64,000 nt of DNA from Platycnemis pennipes (GCA_933228895.1 OW121855.1:74114698-74178697), one strand, 5' to 3'. Shown: positions 1-11,934, numbered from the stretch's first letter. A program made the numbers and translations. The notes: a model not told the origin generated them from the letters alone.

Positions 1-327
1 CGGTTCCACCGGTTCTTGAGCTTAGAACCGGAACCGAGGCCAAAAATAATCGGTACCGAAATAATTGGCGCGAAAACCAGTTTGAAACCAGCTCACACTC
101 CGAAAGTGAAGGCTTCACATTTAAACCTGGTGAAATAGTGTACTTAGATGCTTCAAAGTCGCGAATTATTCTAATTCAGTCTCTGAAAATGATTATTGAT
201 TACCTTATCTTACCATTGAGCAATGCAAAGTAAGTGGTAAATTAAGAACCGGAACCGAGAATCGGAACCGAGAACCGAAGTTAAGAACCGAACCGGAACC
301 GGAACCGACCCATCCCTAGTATTTACC
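1..327. mobile_element. End of a hAT-type DNA transposon (left part outside the window)
   Basis: The stretch is dense in GAACCGGAACC iterations at both sides and ends at 309-318 with the reverse complement of TAGGGATGGG, a terminal inverted repeat typical of hAT elements. The next 8 bases (319-326, GTATTTAC) would be the target-site duplication, but the other end is not in the window. No transposase frame is visible. Confidence 0.6.
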
Positions 328-1950
328 TATATCTTTTGTTACATCTTTCACTGCACGCTCCATACATTTCATATATGGCATTCCTTGGTCATTCTTCCCA
401 TTTACTTTTCCCTAGGTGGCTTCCTTTATCAGATAATAATGTATCAAGCTTTGCGCAATTAGATTGCCCTTTCTTTTGTTAAATCAGACATGTATTTCCC
501 TCCATCACTCGTAGAACCTTTCTTTTGTTACTCGGTCGATCAATTTTATCTTCATCATTCTTCTATAACAGAACAATTCAAATTCATATTCACATTAAGT
601 ATCATAACTCCTATGAATCTTTCCTTTGTCGTCCTTTACTTTCCCTTTACCCTCTTCTTCCACTTTACCCTCGGTTTTTTACCTAATAAGACCATCATGT
701 CTAAACCTGTCCGAAGAACGTTTTCTCACTTTTGCTTAAGAATGTTGGTGAGATTTTGTCTCCTACCATTCTCAGGAAGTCTTCTTTACTGCCTGTGTCC
801 ATTGATTGTATCTCTTTCATTCCTTAATAACACTTCCTCTTTTGTTTCTTCGGCTGTTATGGTCTATTATTCACTTCAATAAAGGAACTTGATCCAGATT
901 TGAGTTTGAATGCGGTATTCACTTATTTCCATGCTAGTATTGGCAGCTGCTAAGGAGTATGAAACAATTTATTCCCAACCACCTAGCTCGAGGTGTTCTA
1001 AATACGGTACGCATTGGCGTTAATTTTCACTTAGCACTGCTTTACAATATATCATCTAATTAGTCGTGAACACTTACGCTGATCATAATGATTTTATCGC
1101 TATGACCGGCTATTGCTATTTTTAACGCCGCGTCAATGTATGGTCCCAACAAATGTAATTTTTGTATCATTGAAATTAAAGTTCAGGAAATCGATCTTTT
1201 GAATTCGCATGATCATTAGAGTCTAGGCTATTTTTTTATTCAGGCGTAATCATAAACCACCTAAAACTGTGGCCAGAATAAACCTTAGTGTATCAACTAC
1301 TATTTGTTTTTCTCCAAATTACCCTATGAATGGAATCACGAGCTCTCACTTTTAATGCCCACACTTTCTGAGTAATCTGGTTTATAACGTTTTCCCCCGT
1401 TCTAAAAGTCTGCTGCGAAAGGACCCGATAATTTGAAATATTTTAATTATAATTTTCAGTAACATATATACGCCTTCAGTCGGTGCTAGTATATGCTTAA
1501 TTCACAAACTGTAACCTAAAATTTTACCCTTGAGGATAGTAAGTGTTGGCGGAAAATTAGAGCAGTAAATTTCCCAAAAAGGTTTAATTGAATAGGACGA
1601 TGGTGACTAAGCAACTGTCCAATTACTATTAGTGCTTTGAATAATCTCAATTAATAGATATATTTTTAAATACATTAAAATTAATGCATAAAATGTATTT
1701 CATATCATCCATATAGAAATGGTGGAGGAGTGTACACATATCTTATTAGTTTGTTACTCTCACCCATTGTTTACCCTTCTTAATACTTCGTGCATTTGTA
1801 TGTCCAATAAGTATTTAGCAGTGTATTACAGTGCTAATTATTTATCACTCGTAAATACTCAATTATGAGGAGTTTTTGACTTTGATATGTTTTTGATTCC
1901 CGTAATACATAAGGAGTACATCATTTACTATAATAGTAGAATTACCACCA
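327..1950. other. AT-rich stretch without recognised feature
   Basis: I see no gene or repeat family member. The open frame at 490-882 encodes a hydrophobic, Phe/Ser-rich chance peptide in T-rich DNA. Confidence 0.5.
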
Positions 1951-1952
1951 AA

Positions 1953-2037
1953 AAAAAACCGCCTTGATTGGGACTCGAACCTGAAATCCCCCTCATCAGG
2001 GTGTTCCAGGTTCGAGTCCCGATCAAGGCGGTTTTTT
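1953..2037. repeat. Hairpin made of two inverted tRNA 3' halves
   Basis: 1953-1983 is the inverted copy of 2007-2037, with a 23-base spacer and one mismatch. Each arm carries a B-box-like GGTTCGAGTCCC followed by GATCAAGGCGG, matching the 3' half of the tRNA-like part of the 323-bp repeat at 34.6 kb. Confidence 0.8.
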
Positions 2038-2175
2038 CTCTTGTGGAAGCCTCCTGTGGAAACCATCAGGAAACACCTTGATGAGAGGGATTTTAAGTTC
2101 GAGTACAGGTCAAGATGGATTTTTTCCTTATGGAAATTCTGCTATGGTACATTTCAGTAGGTGACTCCGGAAACG
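2007..2175 (+). mobile_element. Diverged relative of the 323-bp tRNA-bearing repeat
   Basis: After the tRNA 3' half come TTTTTTCTCTTGTGGAA, then a second, decayed tRNA 3' half (about 2072-2115). A stretch at 2115-2175 then matches the start of the array unit: CTGTGGAATTTCTGCTATTGTGCA-like, with GGTGACTCCG for GGTAACTCCG. It is an older, dimer-like copy of the family. Confidence 0.6.
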
Positions 2176-2179
2176 TATT

Positions 2180-3110
2180 TGCGGATAATTCACAATCCTT
2201 GAGTCATTTACCTATGGTCGTAATATTTATGTTTTTGTGCCAAGCACGACCATATAGGCAGTCAATAAGTCTTATTTTTAGTAGCAGTTATTTTTGTGTT
2301 GTAAGACGGTGCGAAAATAATCCCATTATAAAATCAGTGTCTCGGAGGCAAGTTTTTCCCAAAATACAAATGCATTTTATTCTCTCTGCCCTCATTGTAT
2401 GAGTATATACTCGAAAGACCTAGGGAAGCAGATAAATTTAATATAATGATAAATTCAATACTTGGAGAAAATGAAGGCGATTAAGGGATTTTGTTTAATT
2501 TATCCATTTTACGCTCAAATTCTTCATGGGTCTATGAGTTCCATGTACGGGAAGTTCACACAAGTAAAAAACAAAAGCGCATCACATGGTGGCCTTTCCT
2601 TATTATTCTTAGACACTTCCTGCAGATGCCCGCATGCATTCCGGTTTTAGCGCGAACACAGAAAGATGACGCTGGAGTGTTTTACTCACCATTTATGTGC
2701 TACATCCATTTTGGTATTTCTGCTTATTTTACGTGGTTAATTTATAGAACGTTTGCACAGAAATTTTGCAAGACTTTGCCAACAAGATTGAGAGTTAGGG
2801 AGGTTTTTTGCTCCTCATATTTGTGATGTGGAAAAATATTTTTCGGCGCTTTTTAGTGTTGTTTAGCAAGTTTTGTCAGCTCACATCGGCGCACAATTAC
2901 TTTGTGATGGACAGAAAAATGCAAGTACGCACAAAAAAACGCTAAATTACGCTCATATTTCACGATATGAATGAATTACATACACAAAAACTATTGTATT
3001 ACTTTTTAATAACCAACAATTTAGACCTGTTTATAGCCAAATTTTCACATGTCTCGTAACTGCATGCTAAATATTTTCTTCGGGGTGGCAGTATTTTATC
3101 TTATGTTTCA
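2180..3110. other. AT-rich stretch without recognised feature
   Basis: No gene or repeat assigned. The open frames at 2115-2402, 2462-2650 and 2491-2826 overlap one another in different frames and show no domain. Confidence 0.45.
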
Positions 3111-3118
3111 TGTAAGTA

Positions 3119-3294
3119 CTGTCTAAATAGAACTGCACAGTTTCAGGCGTCACTTGGTGGAACTGCATGTTTGCGTATAAATGAAATAAAAATACTCTGT
3201 ATACTCCACACTATTTCTAAATTCACTAAATTTCACACTAAATAGTGTGGAGCATACAGAGTATTTTTATTTCATTTATACGCTGTCTAAATAG
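3119..3294. repeat. Foldback element with 43-bp arms and flanking 12-bp direct repeat
   Basis: 3173-3215 is the inverted copy of 3241-3283 (one mismatch, 25-base spacer). The 12-mer CTGTCTAAATAG occurs at 3119-3130 and again at 3283-3294, overlapping the right arm's last base. The arms share the TAGTGTGGAGCAT-like motif found in the foldback at 43.8 kb. Confidence 0.75.
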
Positions 3295-3358
3295 GGTAAT
3301 ATTTATTTGCATACCTGCATGGTAGTAAGTATGCACTCTGATTCATATAATTCATGTC

Positions 3359-3424
3359 TGGTGATGGTTTAACCCTTGCCACACACTCTTGCGGTGGCGC
3401 GCAGGGCATTATGTAGATCTAGAC
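3359..3424 (+). mobile_element. LINE 3'-tail fragment
   Basis: It shows the family signature: CCTTGCCACACA, then GGTGGCGCGCAGGGCATTA, then TGTAGATCTAGA. Only the extreme 3' end is present. Confidence 0.65.
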
Positions 3425-3429
3425 ATTGC

Positions 3430-4340
3430 ATAAATATACTTTACTGCGCAAAAACCTTCGTAGGGGAAAATAGTGCAATCAGAAATTAATCGTAGAGTTA
3501 GACTAATTGATATTACATGTGTTAAAAATTTGATAGATTGTTTGGTGCTCAACAAATTGCTTCGAGCGACTAATTTTCATTTCCTTAGGATCGTTCCATT
3601 TCACCTTTCACGATTCGGTAGGTAATCGTACGCCCGTGATCCGCGCAACACTGCAGAACTCACAGGTACGCCAGGTGTGCAATCTAAGGATACGATGCCG
3701 TTGGAGATCAATCAGTTTGACCCTGAGTTAGAATAGAGTAAAATATCAATCACCACAGGACTTTTGAAGTCTCCCTTGTAAAACTTGTTAACATTCATAG
3801 ATTACGTCAATCCGCATTTATGTTATTACCGTGATTATAATTTAGAGCTCAAGAAAGAAGTTAATTGTATCCTTTGCAATCTTAAAATGAGACCGGTAAA
3901 AGGAATTATCTGCCAAAGTCTTAAGATTCGGCGATATGGATTTGGAAGCGAAACATGATAACATGGAATTAGGATTTTCAGCAAAGAAAGAAAGAGAGCT
4001 GATGGTATAAGCTTTATTACAAAGCTCTCGAGACAACCGAAAGAGCGGTAAAACTGAAACTGGACTGGGCATGTAGCTCGGATGAAGCCGGATGGCTTGA
4101 ATAATGAAGGATGGTAGATGGACAAAACTTGTTCTAGAATATAGTCTTGGAGAATATCAGGGCCAAAAGGCACGCCAAAGGCTTTGCACCGTTGACCCTA
4201 GTTGTCGGTTGCCTACCCTAAACAGGGCCGTAGTTAAGAATGCATTGATTTTTAATGAGTTTCCGTCCCCTTGAACCTTTTAAGGGGGTCGTGCGTGTTC
4301 AGACATTTTGTTATGACCTCGATGAATGCGCCTGTGAACG
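3430..4340. other. Stretch without recognised feature
   Basis: No gene or repeat recognised. The minus-strand frame at 3835-4173 shows no family resemblance. Confidence 0.4.
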
Positions 4341-4870
4341 TGCTTATTCGTTGGTCACCAAGGACTCGCAAAAAAAATCACCTTCGCCTCGTCTCTGACT
4401 TCTAAAAGAGCACATGGGCTCGTGTCTCAGCAGGAACGGGGAGATGGAAATTCGACGTCTCACTTCGCACTGGACGTGAGAAGTCTCCTTTTCGGAATAC
4501 CCACATCGTTTTTTTTTTACCCTTCCCAGAAAATCTCGGGGAGAGGAAAAGGCGGTAAAGCGAGGAGGGGGAGGGTGGGAAGTACGAGGCCTTGTTTTTA
4601 TACGGGTGTCGGCATCTTTCCTATGGGCCGACCGAGATGACCACATGCGGAGAGGAAGGGATGACCGGAGGAGCGTGAGCAAGGAAGAGAGGAGTGGGAG
4701 AGAAGACGGAGGAGAAAGGGAGAAGTTTGAGTGGATAGGCTTCGGAAGAGGAGAAATGGAAGGGGAGACGCATTCTTCATTCACGTCTTCCTCTAGAACC
4801 GTCGCGTCATTTTCCCGCCGGCCAAGCGACCGAGAGAGTGTACTCAACTCGGGCGGGAAGTCGTAAAGTC
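4340..4870. other. CpG- and purine-rich island, function unknown
   Basis: An abrupt GC- and CpG-rich block with open frames in several overlapping frames on both strands (longest 167 codons, minus, 4344-4847, Arg/Ser-rich). No domain or splice structure supports a gene. It may be a regulatory island or an unrecognised non-coding exon. Confidence 0.35.
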
Positions 4871-4879
4871 GGCGAGCAC

Positions 4880-5630
4880 TGTGAAACGCCCTCGCATTTT
4901 ATGCTCTCGGTACGCCGTGGGTGCGTCTCTAGACGTTTCTGCGATGAAAAAAAATGCATTTTTGGGTTCTCTTGCAGGCCTGTGTCTCGATTTTCTTCCT
5001 CTTAAGCTCCGTTAGCGACATACATGATTTTTTAATTTATTCTTGTGAGCACTATTTCTGTCTTCAGATAAGCAAACGTTTTACCGCTATCCGTCACATT
5101 TAAAATTGTAATTTTCTTCCGTCCCCTTTCTCTATATCCTAGCATTCTTCCTTCCAGAATTTTATAATCTTCCAATGTCTTTCGGTATTCCCCTTTTTCC
5201 CCCTTCCTTTATTTCTATACATTTTCTAACAAATCCATGAGTTACTCTACAGGTCATAACCCCTGATCTATTCCATGCATTCATTTATGCAAATTCCTAT
5301 ATTTTACTCACTATTACTTTACTATCACTATTACTCACACTATACTTTATTTTACTTACTATTTGCGCAATTTATTGCTTTGTGTAACATGAGCGTAATG
5401 TATGGGTCACCCATACATTACGCCTCACAAAGTTTTCACTTTAACTATCCCTTCCACTTCCCCGTATAATGCTATAAAATTCCTTGAGACCGCCCTCTGC
5501 TAAATTAACTACAACATAAACGTAAAAACAACATACTTCACAAATATCTTATTTATTTCTGAGTGCTATCGTTAGTTCATTAGTAACCTATTCGTAAGTG
5601 GCGACCGACAGCTACGGTCATTTTGGATAC
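4880..5630. other. AT-rich stretch with one short perfect palindrome
   Basis: No gene is seen. It contains the 31-bp palindrome at 5393-5423, listed separately. Confidence 0.4.
5393..5423. repeat. 31-bp perfect palindrome
   Basis: 15-base arms GCGTAATGTATGGGT and its complement flank a single central C. Confidence 0.9.
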
Positions 5631-5639
5631 CTTGTCAAT

Positions 5640-5900
5640 TGAATAGAGGTAGGAATTTTTCAGGGAACGGGGGAAGGGTGGAGAGAAACCGGGCGTCCAG
5701 TATGGCCTGCTCTAAGCAAAAGACATTAAGGGCCCATGGTTTAACGTCCGAACCTCCGGAGGAATTACTAGACTCATAAGTGCTCTCCATACGGAATTGA
5801 ATCAGAGACCGGTATACCGATGAAAAATCTCTCAATAACGGGATTCGAATCCGAGCCCTCAGGACCGAGCTGTCGCCACCCCACCAACTTGATCCCCACT
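5640..5900 (-). mobile_element. SINE-1 copy (tRNA-derived)
   Basis: On the minus strand it shows the tRNA-like head (TTGGTGGGGTGGCGAC; GGATTCGAATCC), the central GGACGTTAAAC segment and the tail GGGTTTCTCTCCACCC..TTCCCTGAAAAATTCC. It is diverged but complete. Confidence 0.7.
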
Positions 5901-6105
5901 AGCGTCTATTCATTAATTATTATTTAATTCATGATTATATTGAGAACAAAGATTTTATTTGTAGTTTGTTTTCTTCCAAATTAACGGAAGCCTGGAACCC
6001 TCAATCTGTCGATAGTTTATTGTAGCTGTACCCCGATCCTTTTTCTCCCTTGATTTTACCTTGTATATGGACAGATGCTCCAAATGTACTGATAATTTGA
6101 TTCTG

Positions 6106-6345
6106 ATGACCAGTATGGTGCAGCGGCTAGAGTATGGGACCCCCATCAAAAGGGACCGGCGGTGGATTCCAGAAATCACCAATTTCTTAGCGGTGAATCA
6201 GCCATAAGTATGTGGATACCACATTTTAAAATTCAACCCTCCGTCCGTCGGAAGGGACGTAAAACCGTGGATCCTTTTACACTTTTTACAAAGAGCGGGA
6301 ATTATCCACCCCGGGTTCCCTCGCACTCTTCCTCCGTTTCTTATT
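6106..6345 (+). mobile_element. SINE-1 copy
   Basis: Head with GCGGCTAGAGTATGGGACC, core CCCTCCGTCCGTCGGAAGGGACG then TAAAACCGTGG, and a tail in CCTCGCACTCTTCC form. The promoter boxes are degraded. Confidence 0.65.
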
Positions 6346-6359
6346 GAAACCCTACCTAT

Positions 6360-7600
6360 ATCCGACAACCTGCCAGGCATTGAAGGCGCGGATGACGACG
6401 GTTGTCAGTTACCTCCCATCTATACCGACCACCAGTAGCCTACAATTAACGAAAGTGCAGAGGGGTCATTGGTTCAAATGTCCCATCGGATTGATGTTGT
6501 ATCGATCTTCTGCTCTTCACATATGCAGTTATATATAAATAGGGACCAACATGAAGCCAGAAAATCTAAAAAATCCGGGATTCAAAGCAGGGCCATCGGA
6601 ATGGCTGTAATTATCCATCTACAATTCCAATCTCTTTGAGATTTATCTCTCGAGCGTATAATATTAGGCGTCTAATCATCATAATCAGTCAAAAATTCTA
6701 TGATTGGTTTAACGCGGCTCTCCACTGGATTCTCGTGTAGGTTAACCTCTTCATGTTCGCATACTTCATCCCTCACTACCTATCTGTATATATGCTCACA
6801 TTTACGTACTTTTTCTCTTTTATGATCTAACCACTTATATATATATATCTCATCCGAGACCTTTTCATGCCATTCTTCCTGTTTACTGGTCCATCGACGA
6901 TTGTCTTCATTAGGACATGGTGTCTCAAGATATGTCGATTCAGTTGCCCCATCTTCTTTTCAAAGTTTCCAACAGATTTATCTTTTATTTTATCTTCCTC
7001 ATTCATCGGTATCACCACATTTCATATACTTCCAGCCTCGACTTCTCATCTGCTTGCAGCAAATAGGGTAGTTTCCTTCCTCAAAGAAAACAGAATTCAT
7101 TGATTGCGATTCGTGCCCTATCATAAGTGTATTAATTTACGCAAAAAGTTTGGATTGAGCAATCCCAGTTTACTAGAGAATTTAATGTTAATTTTAAGAC
7201 CATTTGAAAAGGCTCAGAAATGGTGGCGTGCGCTGCCTTCTTGCTGGCGTAACAGGTATATAGCTTACGTTGCGAGGCATAGAACATATTCGTCTCCCGA
7301 ACTTACAGTTGTATTTCAGACCCCCTCAGCTTTAGTGAAGATGTATTAATAATATCCTGTGAAACCAATCAAAGTTCGAAAAGTCTCCTCCGTTAAACAC
7401 GATATTAACAGTCGTTTGATATGCTCCAGGGCATCCTGCTCGTGGACTCCTCTGCTACTGTGGTGCATAGCGTGAATTTCGCGCAATTCTCGCGCGACTA
7501 AGTGTTTTTAAATGAATCAACTGAATAAATGAATTTAAATAAATAAAGTTATCATAATATCACCATTAGTCATAATCAGAGTGTTGGTTGAAGTACAAAT
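6360..7600. other. Stretch without recognised feature
   Basis: No gene or repeat assigned. The short frames at 6827-7018, 6867-7103 and 7104-7349 have no recognisable domain. Confidence 0.4.
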
Positions 7601-7609
7601 TAAATGTAT

Positions 7610-8010
7610 TACAGAAATTTAAATCGGATAGCTTTACTGAAGATGTTAGGCATACATTAAAAACGCCAGCGTATTATGCTAGATTCCACCAGATAAATTA
7701 GATTAGAGAGATGATTGTCGTACTTATAGACTCAAAATGTCATTTTTCCCCCGTACAATAAGAGAACACAATAGGCAGCATAGCAAAGGGATAGGTAGGG
7801 GAAATATTTTAGAGTAGTCTGTAGTGCATGATGCATGTATTAATCCCTTAATTACTATAGATATACAATAGATACTAACAATCTAGTTGCATTAGACCCT
7901 ATATTAAACTTGTTTACATGTCAATAGTGCATGCTTGGCGATCTTCACCCCCTGCCACACACCCTCGCGGTGGCTTGCAGGGTATCGCGTAGATGTAGAT
8001 ACAATAAATT
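7610..8010 (+). mobile_element. LINE type A, 3'-terminal copy
   Basis: It begins in the last part of ORF2: AATCGGATAGCTTTACTGAAG, then the segment equivalent to REIDCRTDRFKMAFFPRTIRE with frame damage. It ends with the conserved hairpin CCCCTGCCACACACC..GGTGGCTTGCAGGG and GTAGATGTAGATA. Confidence 0.85.
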
Positions 8011-8439
8011 AACTGAATAAATATACCTCCGATACTAGTTAATAACCGTTTTCGGAGTTCACCGTCTGCTTGGAAGCGTCTGCAGCATCACCTAGTGTTA
8101 GGTATAGGAAAGAATTTGACGTTACACCTCTGATTTACCGGCATGCAATAGTTTGCCGCCGCGTTTTCTCGCCGTGGATTTTTTTCAATTTTTAATTAAT
8201 TAGGCAAAATACTTTACGCCATTATAAAATCGAAAGGCATAAAAAACGTACTCAAGAGGTTGTAAGCTTGCGATCAAGACAGTAAAAATATCATAGGAAA
8301 TTGCCCTATCCTCAAAATCTTTTTTAAACCGCGATTCCATATTCGGCCTTCCGATCCACCCTATTTATTTTCAGTTTGGTATTGTCTTGAGGTCTCCCAC
8401 TTCCCATGCTGAACTCTTCACCCCATCTCTCTTGTTCAC

Positions 8440-8870
8440 GTCCCCGGATGAGGTATTGCCTTGCTGTCTGCCGAGGTGCCAGTCTGCTACCCTCCTCCGT
8501 GACCCGTATAACCCGATCCCCTTTTAAAGTAGCATTTATTTCGCGACGGCGTGGGCGGGTCAGGGTGGGAGGGACCCGTCACATGGTCACACGTCCGTGA
8601 CCGTTCCACGCAACGGGTGCACCCCCGGGGCGAGAACCGAGCCCCGGGGTCCTCTTCCGACCCTCTTCGTGCCACAGGGGGGCGTAGGAAGGGTCAGGAC
8701 TTAGGCCTAGGGTCCAGTGTAACCCGTCCGACCTCCCTCCGGACGCGTCATGGCGATGCCCTTCCAGGATATCCAAAACCCCTGGGATGGGTCTCTCGTA
8801 GAATTGATGAGGGTGGAACTGCAAGGCCAGGGTGAAATTCTAGGGAATTTCACGACTCCTCAGCTCCAAA
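8440..8870. other. CpG-rich island, function unknown
   Basis: A block rich in CG, with CCCCCGGGGCG and CCCCGGGG runs, and overlapping frames on both strands. No protein family recognised. Confidence 0.35.
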
Positions 8871-8974
8871 ATCAAGTGACGGGTGTGTCGGTATGATTGT
8901 TGATGGAAGGCTAATTAGAGAGGCTGAAGCTAGGCGTCACTTGTGATGTAGAGGACCGGGTTGGTTTAGAGGTT

Positions 8975-9205
8975 GGGCTCCTCGTACGATTAGGGATATG
9001 AATAGCTGTAAATATATCCAATACGAGTGGGTCAATTGATAGCATAGGTAGTTGCATGTTGATATAAGGACTTTACGCTAACCCAACGAACAGCATTATA
9101 TTGCATGCTTGCTTGCTATTTTTATCTTTTTTAAAATTAAAGTATAGGCTAGTATATTATTACTAATACTTTTTTATGCATGATATGTAGTGCATGTTTG
9201 GTCTC
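8975..9205 (+). mobile_element. LINE type B, 3' copy truncated by a SINE
   Basis: It holds the end of ORF2 (CGATTAGGGATATGAATAGC = TIRDMN..) and the type B 3' UTR through GCATGATATGTAGTGCATG. It stops before the terminal hairpin, where SINE-1 begins. Confidence 0.75.
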
Positions 9206-9420
9206 TCACCCTAAGGGACAGGATTCGAATCCCGTCAGTGGAGAACATTTTTCATAGGTCAACTGAGTTTTTCGTGGAGAGCATTCGAGTTCAGCACTCT
9301 GTCCGTCGGATGGGATATTAAAATGCGGTATCATTGGCGTCTTTTCTAGGCTATAGTCGACACCGCGTTTCACTATTCCGTCACTCTTTCCCCTAGCTTT
9401 CCTATCCTTGTAGCTCTCTT
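9205..9420 (+). mobile_element. SINE-1 copy, 5'-truncated
   Basis: It shows the B box GGATTCGAATCCC, core CTCTGTCCGTCGGATGGGA, and a tail ending in TTTCCCCTAGC. The tRNA 5' half is missing at the junction with the LINE copy. Confidence 0.65.
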
Positions 9421-9429
9421 CGCTTTCTG

Positions 9430-9920
9430 AAGCACCTATAAGTTTATCAAATAACTTGAAATAAAAAAACGATGAATTCTTGTAAAAAACGATGAATTCT
9501 TATGAAACGATGTCAAGTTTTGTCTCCCTCTTGGACCCTGCGAGCCACCACAAGGGTGTGAAGAAGGTGACTCCACACCAGGCACGCATTATCGACGAGA
9601 GTGCTATTATATTGCATGTGACTGCACCGCCGATTTAACTTCCGAAAATTATACTACCTAGACAAAATGGTAACTTCATATGAAAAACAGACACCTATGT
9701 CAATTTAACATATAGTTGGACAGACTTTTTCATAATCTTGTACCTACAGATATTCCCAGTTACAAGCAATTTATATAAGGAGATATCGACATCAATAGCA
9801 CTAATTCTTTTACAATTATAGGGGCATACAGTCATGGAAAAAATATAAAATCTATCATGACTATATTTATCCAGCTTCTAAAGGCACAAATTGGGAGGAG
9901 AAATGTAAGGTTAGAATTGG
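9430..9920. other. Stretch without recognised feature
   Basis: A short direct repeat of AAACGATGAATTCTT lies at about 9468-9500. 9533-9560 (GACCCTGCGAGCCACCACAAGG) looks like an inverted LINE tail relic. Nothing else recognised. Confidence 0.4.
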
Positions 9921-9924
9921 AATG

Positions 9925-10010
9925 AAAGGATGGGAAATTGGTAAGAAACACGGCGTCGGCATTAGCGAAATAATGAAAGGGGCCAAGGGAATTAACCAAA
10001 TCTTACTCTT
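9925..10010 (-). mobile_element. SINE-1 3' fragment
   Basis: On the minus strand it keeps CTTGGCCCCTTTCATT..GCTAATGCCGACGCC, the 3' part of SINE-1. The overlapping 95-codon frame at 9867-10154 is therefore not a gene. Confidence 0.5.
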
Positions 10011-10339
10011 ATGCTTGTAAGTATTTCTTAATTTGAAGCTTTGAGAGACCATGCGCTGTGCAATTAATTGTGATAGGCGAATGGTAGAAATATAAGTGTT
10101 ATATTTTAAGATACTCCTGAAAAAAACTATGTCTTCTTCACTAAGCCAAACCAACCAGGTTTTTTCTAGACCACCCAGGGTGAGTAGGAACCTGAAATAA
10201 TGAAAATCTCAGTGTCTAGTGTCTCTGATTAGTGCATCAGCAAATGATTCCCTTATCATCAGCCACCAATTTTGAGATTTGTTTTACTATAGAGTACGTA
10301 TAAACCATAGATAGTTTATAGTAAAATAGTGCAGTTTAG

Positions 10340-11093
10340 ACTAATATATTAGTACTATTCCTTATAATGCGTGATATGTTACTTTTCGCTGTTACTTTCG
10401 ATGTTCTAGTTAGTTAGTAGTTTTCACTAGTTAGGCCCCACCTTGAGTATGCAGCCAGTGTATGGGATCCTAATGAATTAGGTTTGATCAGAGAACTAGA
10501 CAGTGTGCAGCGTAGAGCAGCTTGGTTCGTTTAAAGGTGTTACGACAGGTTGAGTAGCGTTTCAGAATATATAAAAGAATTAGGTTTGGGATCATTATCA
10601 GAGCGTAGGTTAGCGTACAGATTAAATCTATTAGAGCAATTTCAATCGGATAGCTTTGCTGAAGATGTTAGGCAAATATTAAAAAAAACCAGCGTATTAT
10701 GCTAGATTCGACCAGACAAATAAGATTAGAGAGATAGATTGTCGTACCGATAGATTCAAAATGGCATTTTTCCCCCGTACTATAAGAGAACAGAATAGGC
10801 AGCATAGCAAAGGGATAGGTAGGGGAAATATTTTAGAGTATTCTGTAGTGCATGATGAATGCATTAACCCCTTAAATACTATAGAGACTAACAATCCAGT
10901 TGCATGAGACACTATAGTTGCTCGTTTGCATGTTAGTAGTGCATGCTTGGTGATCTTCACCCCCTGCCACACACCTTCGCGGTGGCTTGCAGGGTATCGT
11001 GTAGATGTAGATATGTAGTGCATGTTTGGTGAGAATTCACCCCCTGCCACACACCTTTGTGGTGGCTTTCAGGGTATTATGTAGATGTAGATT
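10340..11093 (+). mobile_element. LINE type B interrupted by a LINE type A copy
   Basis: Type B 3' UTR runs at 10340-10379 (..GCGTGATATGT) and resumes at about 11010 (ATATGTAGTGCATGTTTGG) to its hairpin and GTAGATGTAGAT tail at 11093. Between them (about 10380-11009) is a type A copy encoding the RT C-terminal region, SLVRPHLEYAASVWDP and then LSERRLAYRLNLLEQF. It has an internal stop and is followed by the type A hairpin and tail. GATATGT occurs at both junctions. Confidence 0.8.
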
Positions 11094-11099
11094 ACCTAT

Positions 11100-11455
11100 T
11101 ATAATTATTCTATGGTTTTGCGATATCTCTCCAGTCAATGAAACTAACCTATATAAATTATAATCATTCTGTTATTTTACATCCGTCAATACATCCTCTA
11201 AATATTTCGTACCGGCTATTCAATAGCATTTTTCCCTAACACTTATCTTTTGACGAATTTATTTAAGGACTCAGCATATCTCAAGAAATATAAAGTGAGG
11301 TCCAGTTTTAATTTGCGAAGTCTCAATTTAATTCTTTTATCTGCTCTCCTTAAGATCTCCATGTTGTAAATTTAATTTAGGTAAATGCGATGAAAAAGTA
11401 AGAGAGAGATGCTATTTTTCACTTATAAGGCTTCAATTAGAATATATATATCTAC
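11100..11455. other. AT-rich stretch without recognised feature
   Basis: No gene or repeat assigned. Confidence 0.4.
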
Positions 11456-11459
11456 TGGG

Positions 11460-11830
11460 TGTATTCACACCAAACATGCATTACATTTCATGCATAACAA
11501 GGATTAGTATTTAATAATATACTAGTCTAAACTTCAATTTTTAAAAAAGATAAAAATAGCCAAGCAAGCATGCAATATCATGCTGTTAGTTGGGTTAGCT
11601 TAAAATCCTTTCATCTACATCTATGCGATACCCTGCAAGCCACCGCGAAGGTGTGTGGCAAGGGGTGAAATTCACCAAACATGCCCTATTGACATGCAAC
11701 TAGGGTACTACTTGTAAACATGCTACATAATAGAGTCACATGCAGCTACATGTTTAATATAGACATAGTAATAAAGGGATTGGTTGTTAATACATGCATC
11801 ATCATTACGTGCGAAGGCTACGTGCCTAAG
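11460..11830 (-). mobile_element. LINE type B (minus) carrying a nested type A copy
   Basis: On the minus strand a type A 3' end (11622-11830; hairpin at about 11630-11670, tail GTAGATG) sits at a type B sequence that resumes at about 11460-11620 (GCTAACCCAACTAACAGCATG..). The type B copy continues through ATGCATGTTTGGTG but lacks its hairpin. This is the second type A into type B nesting in the window. Confidence 0.7.
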
Positions 11831-11934
11831 GAGATATTTCTATGAATATCACGCGGGGCACACCTTACCAGTTCTGTCATTCATTCAACATGCAAAGACA
11901 CATTTAAGAAGTACTGCATACATGCTACATATTT

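Noticed and set aside
4344..4847. 167-codon minus-strand frame as a gene
   Set aside because: It is a low-complexity Arg/Ser-rich product in CpG-rich DNA, with equally long frames on the other strand and no domain.
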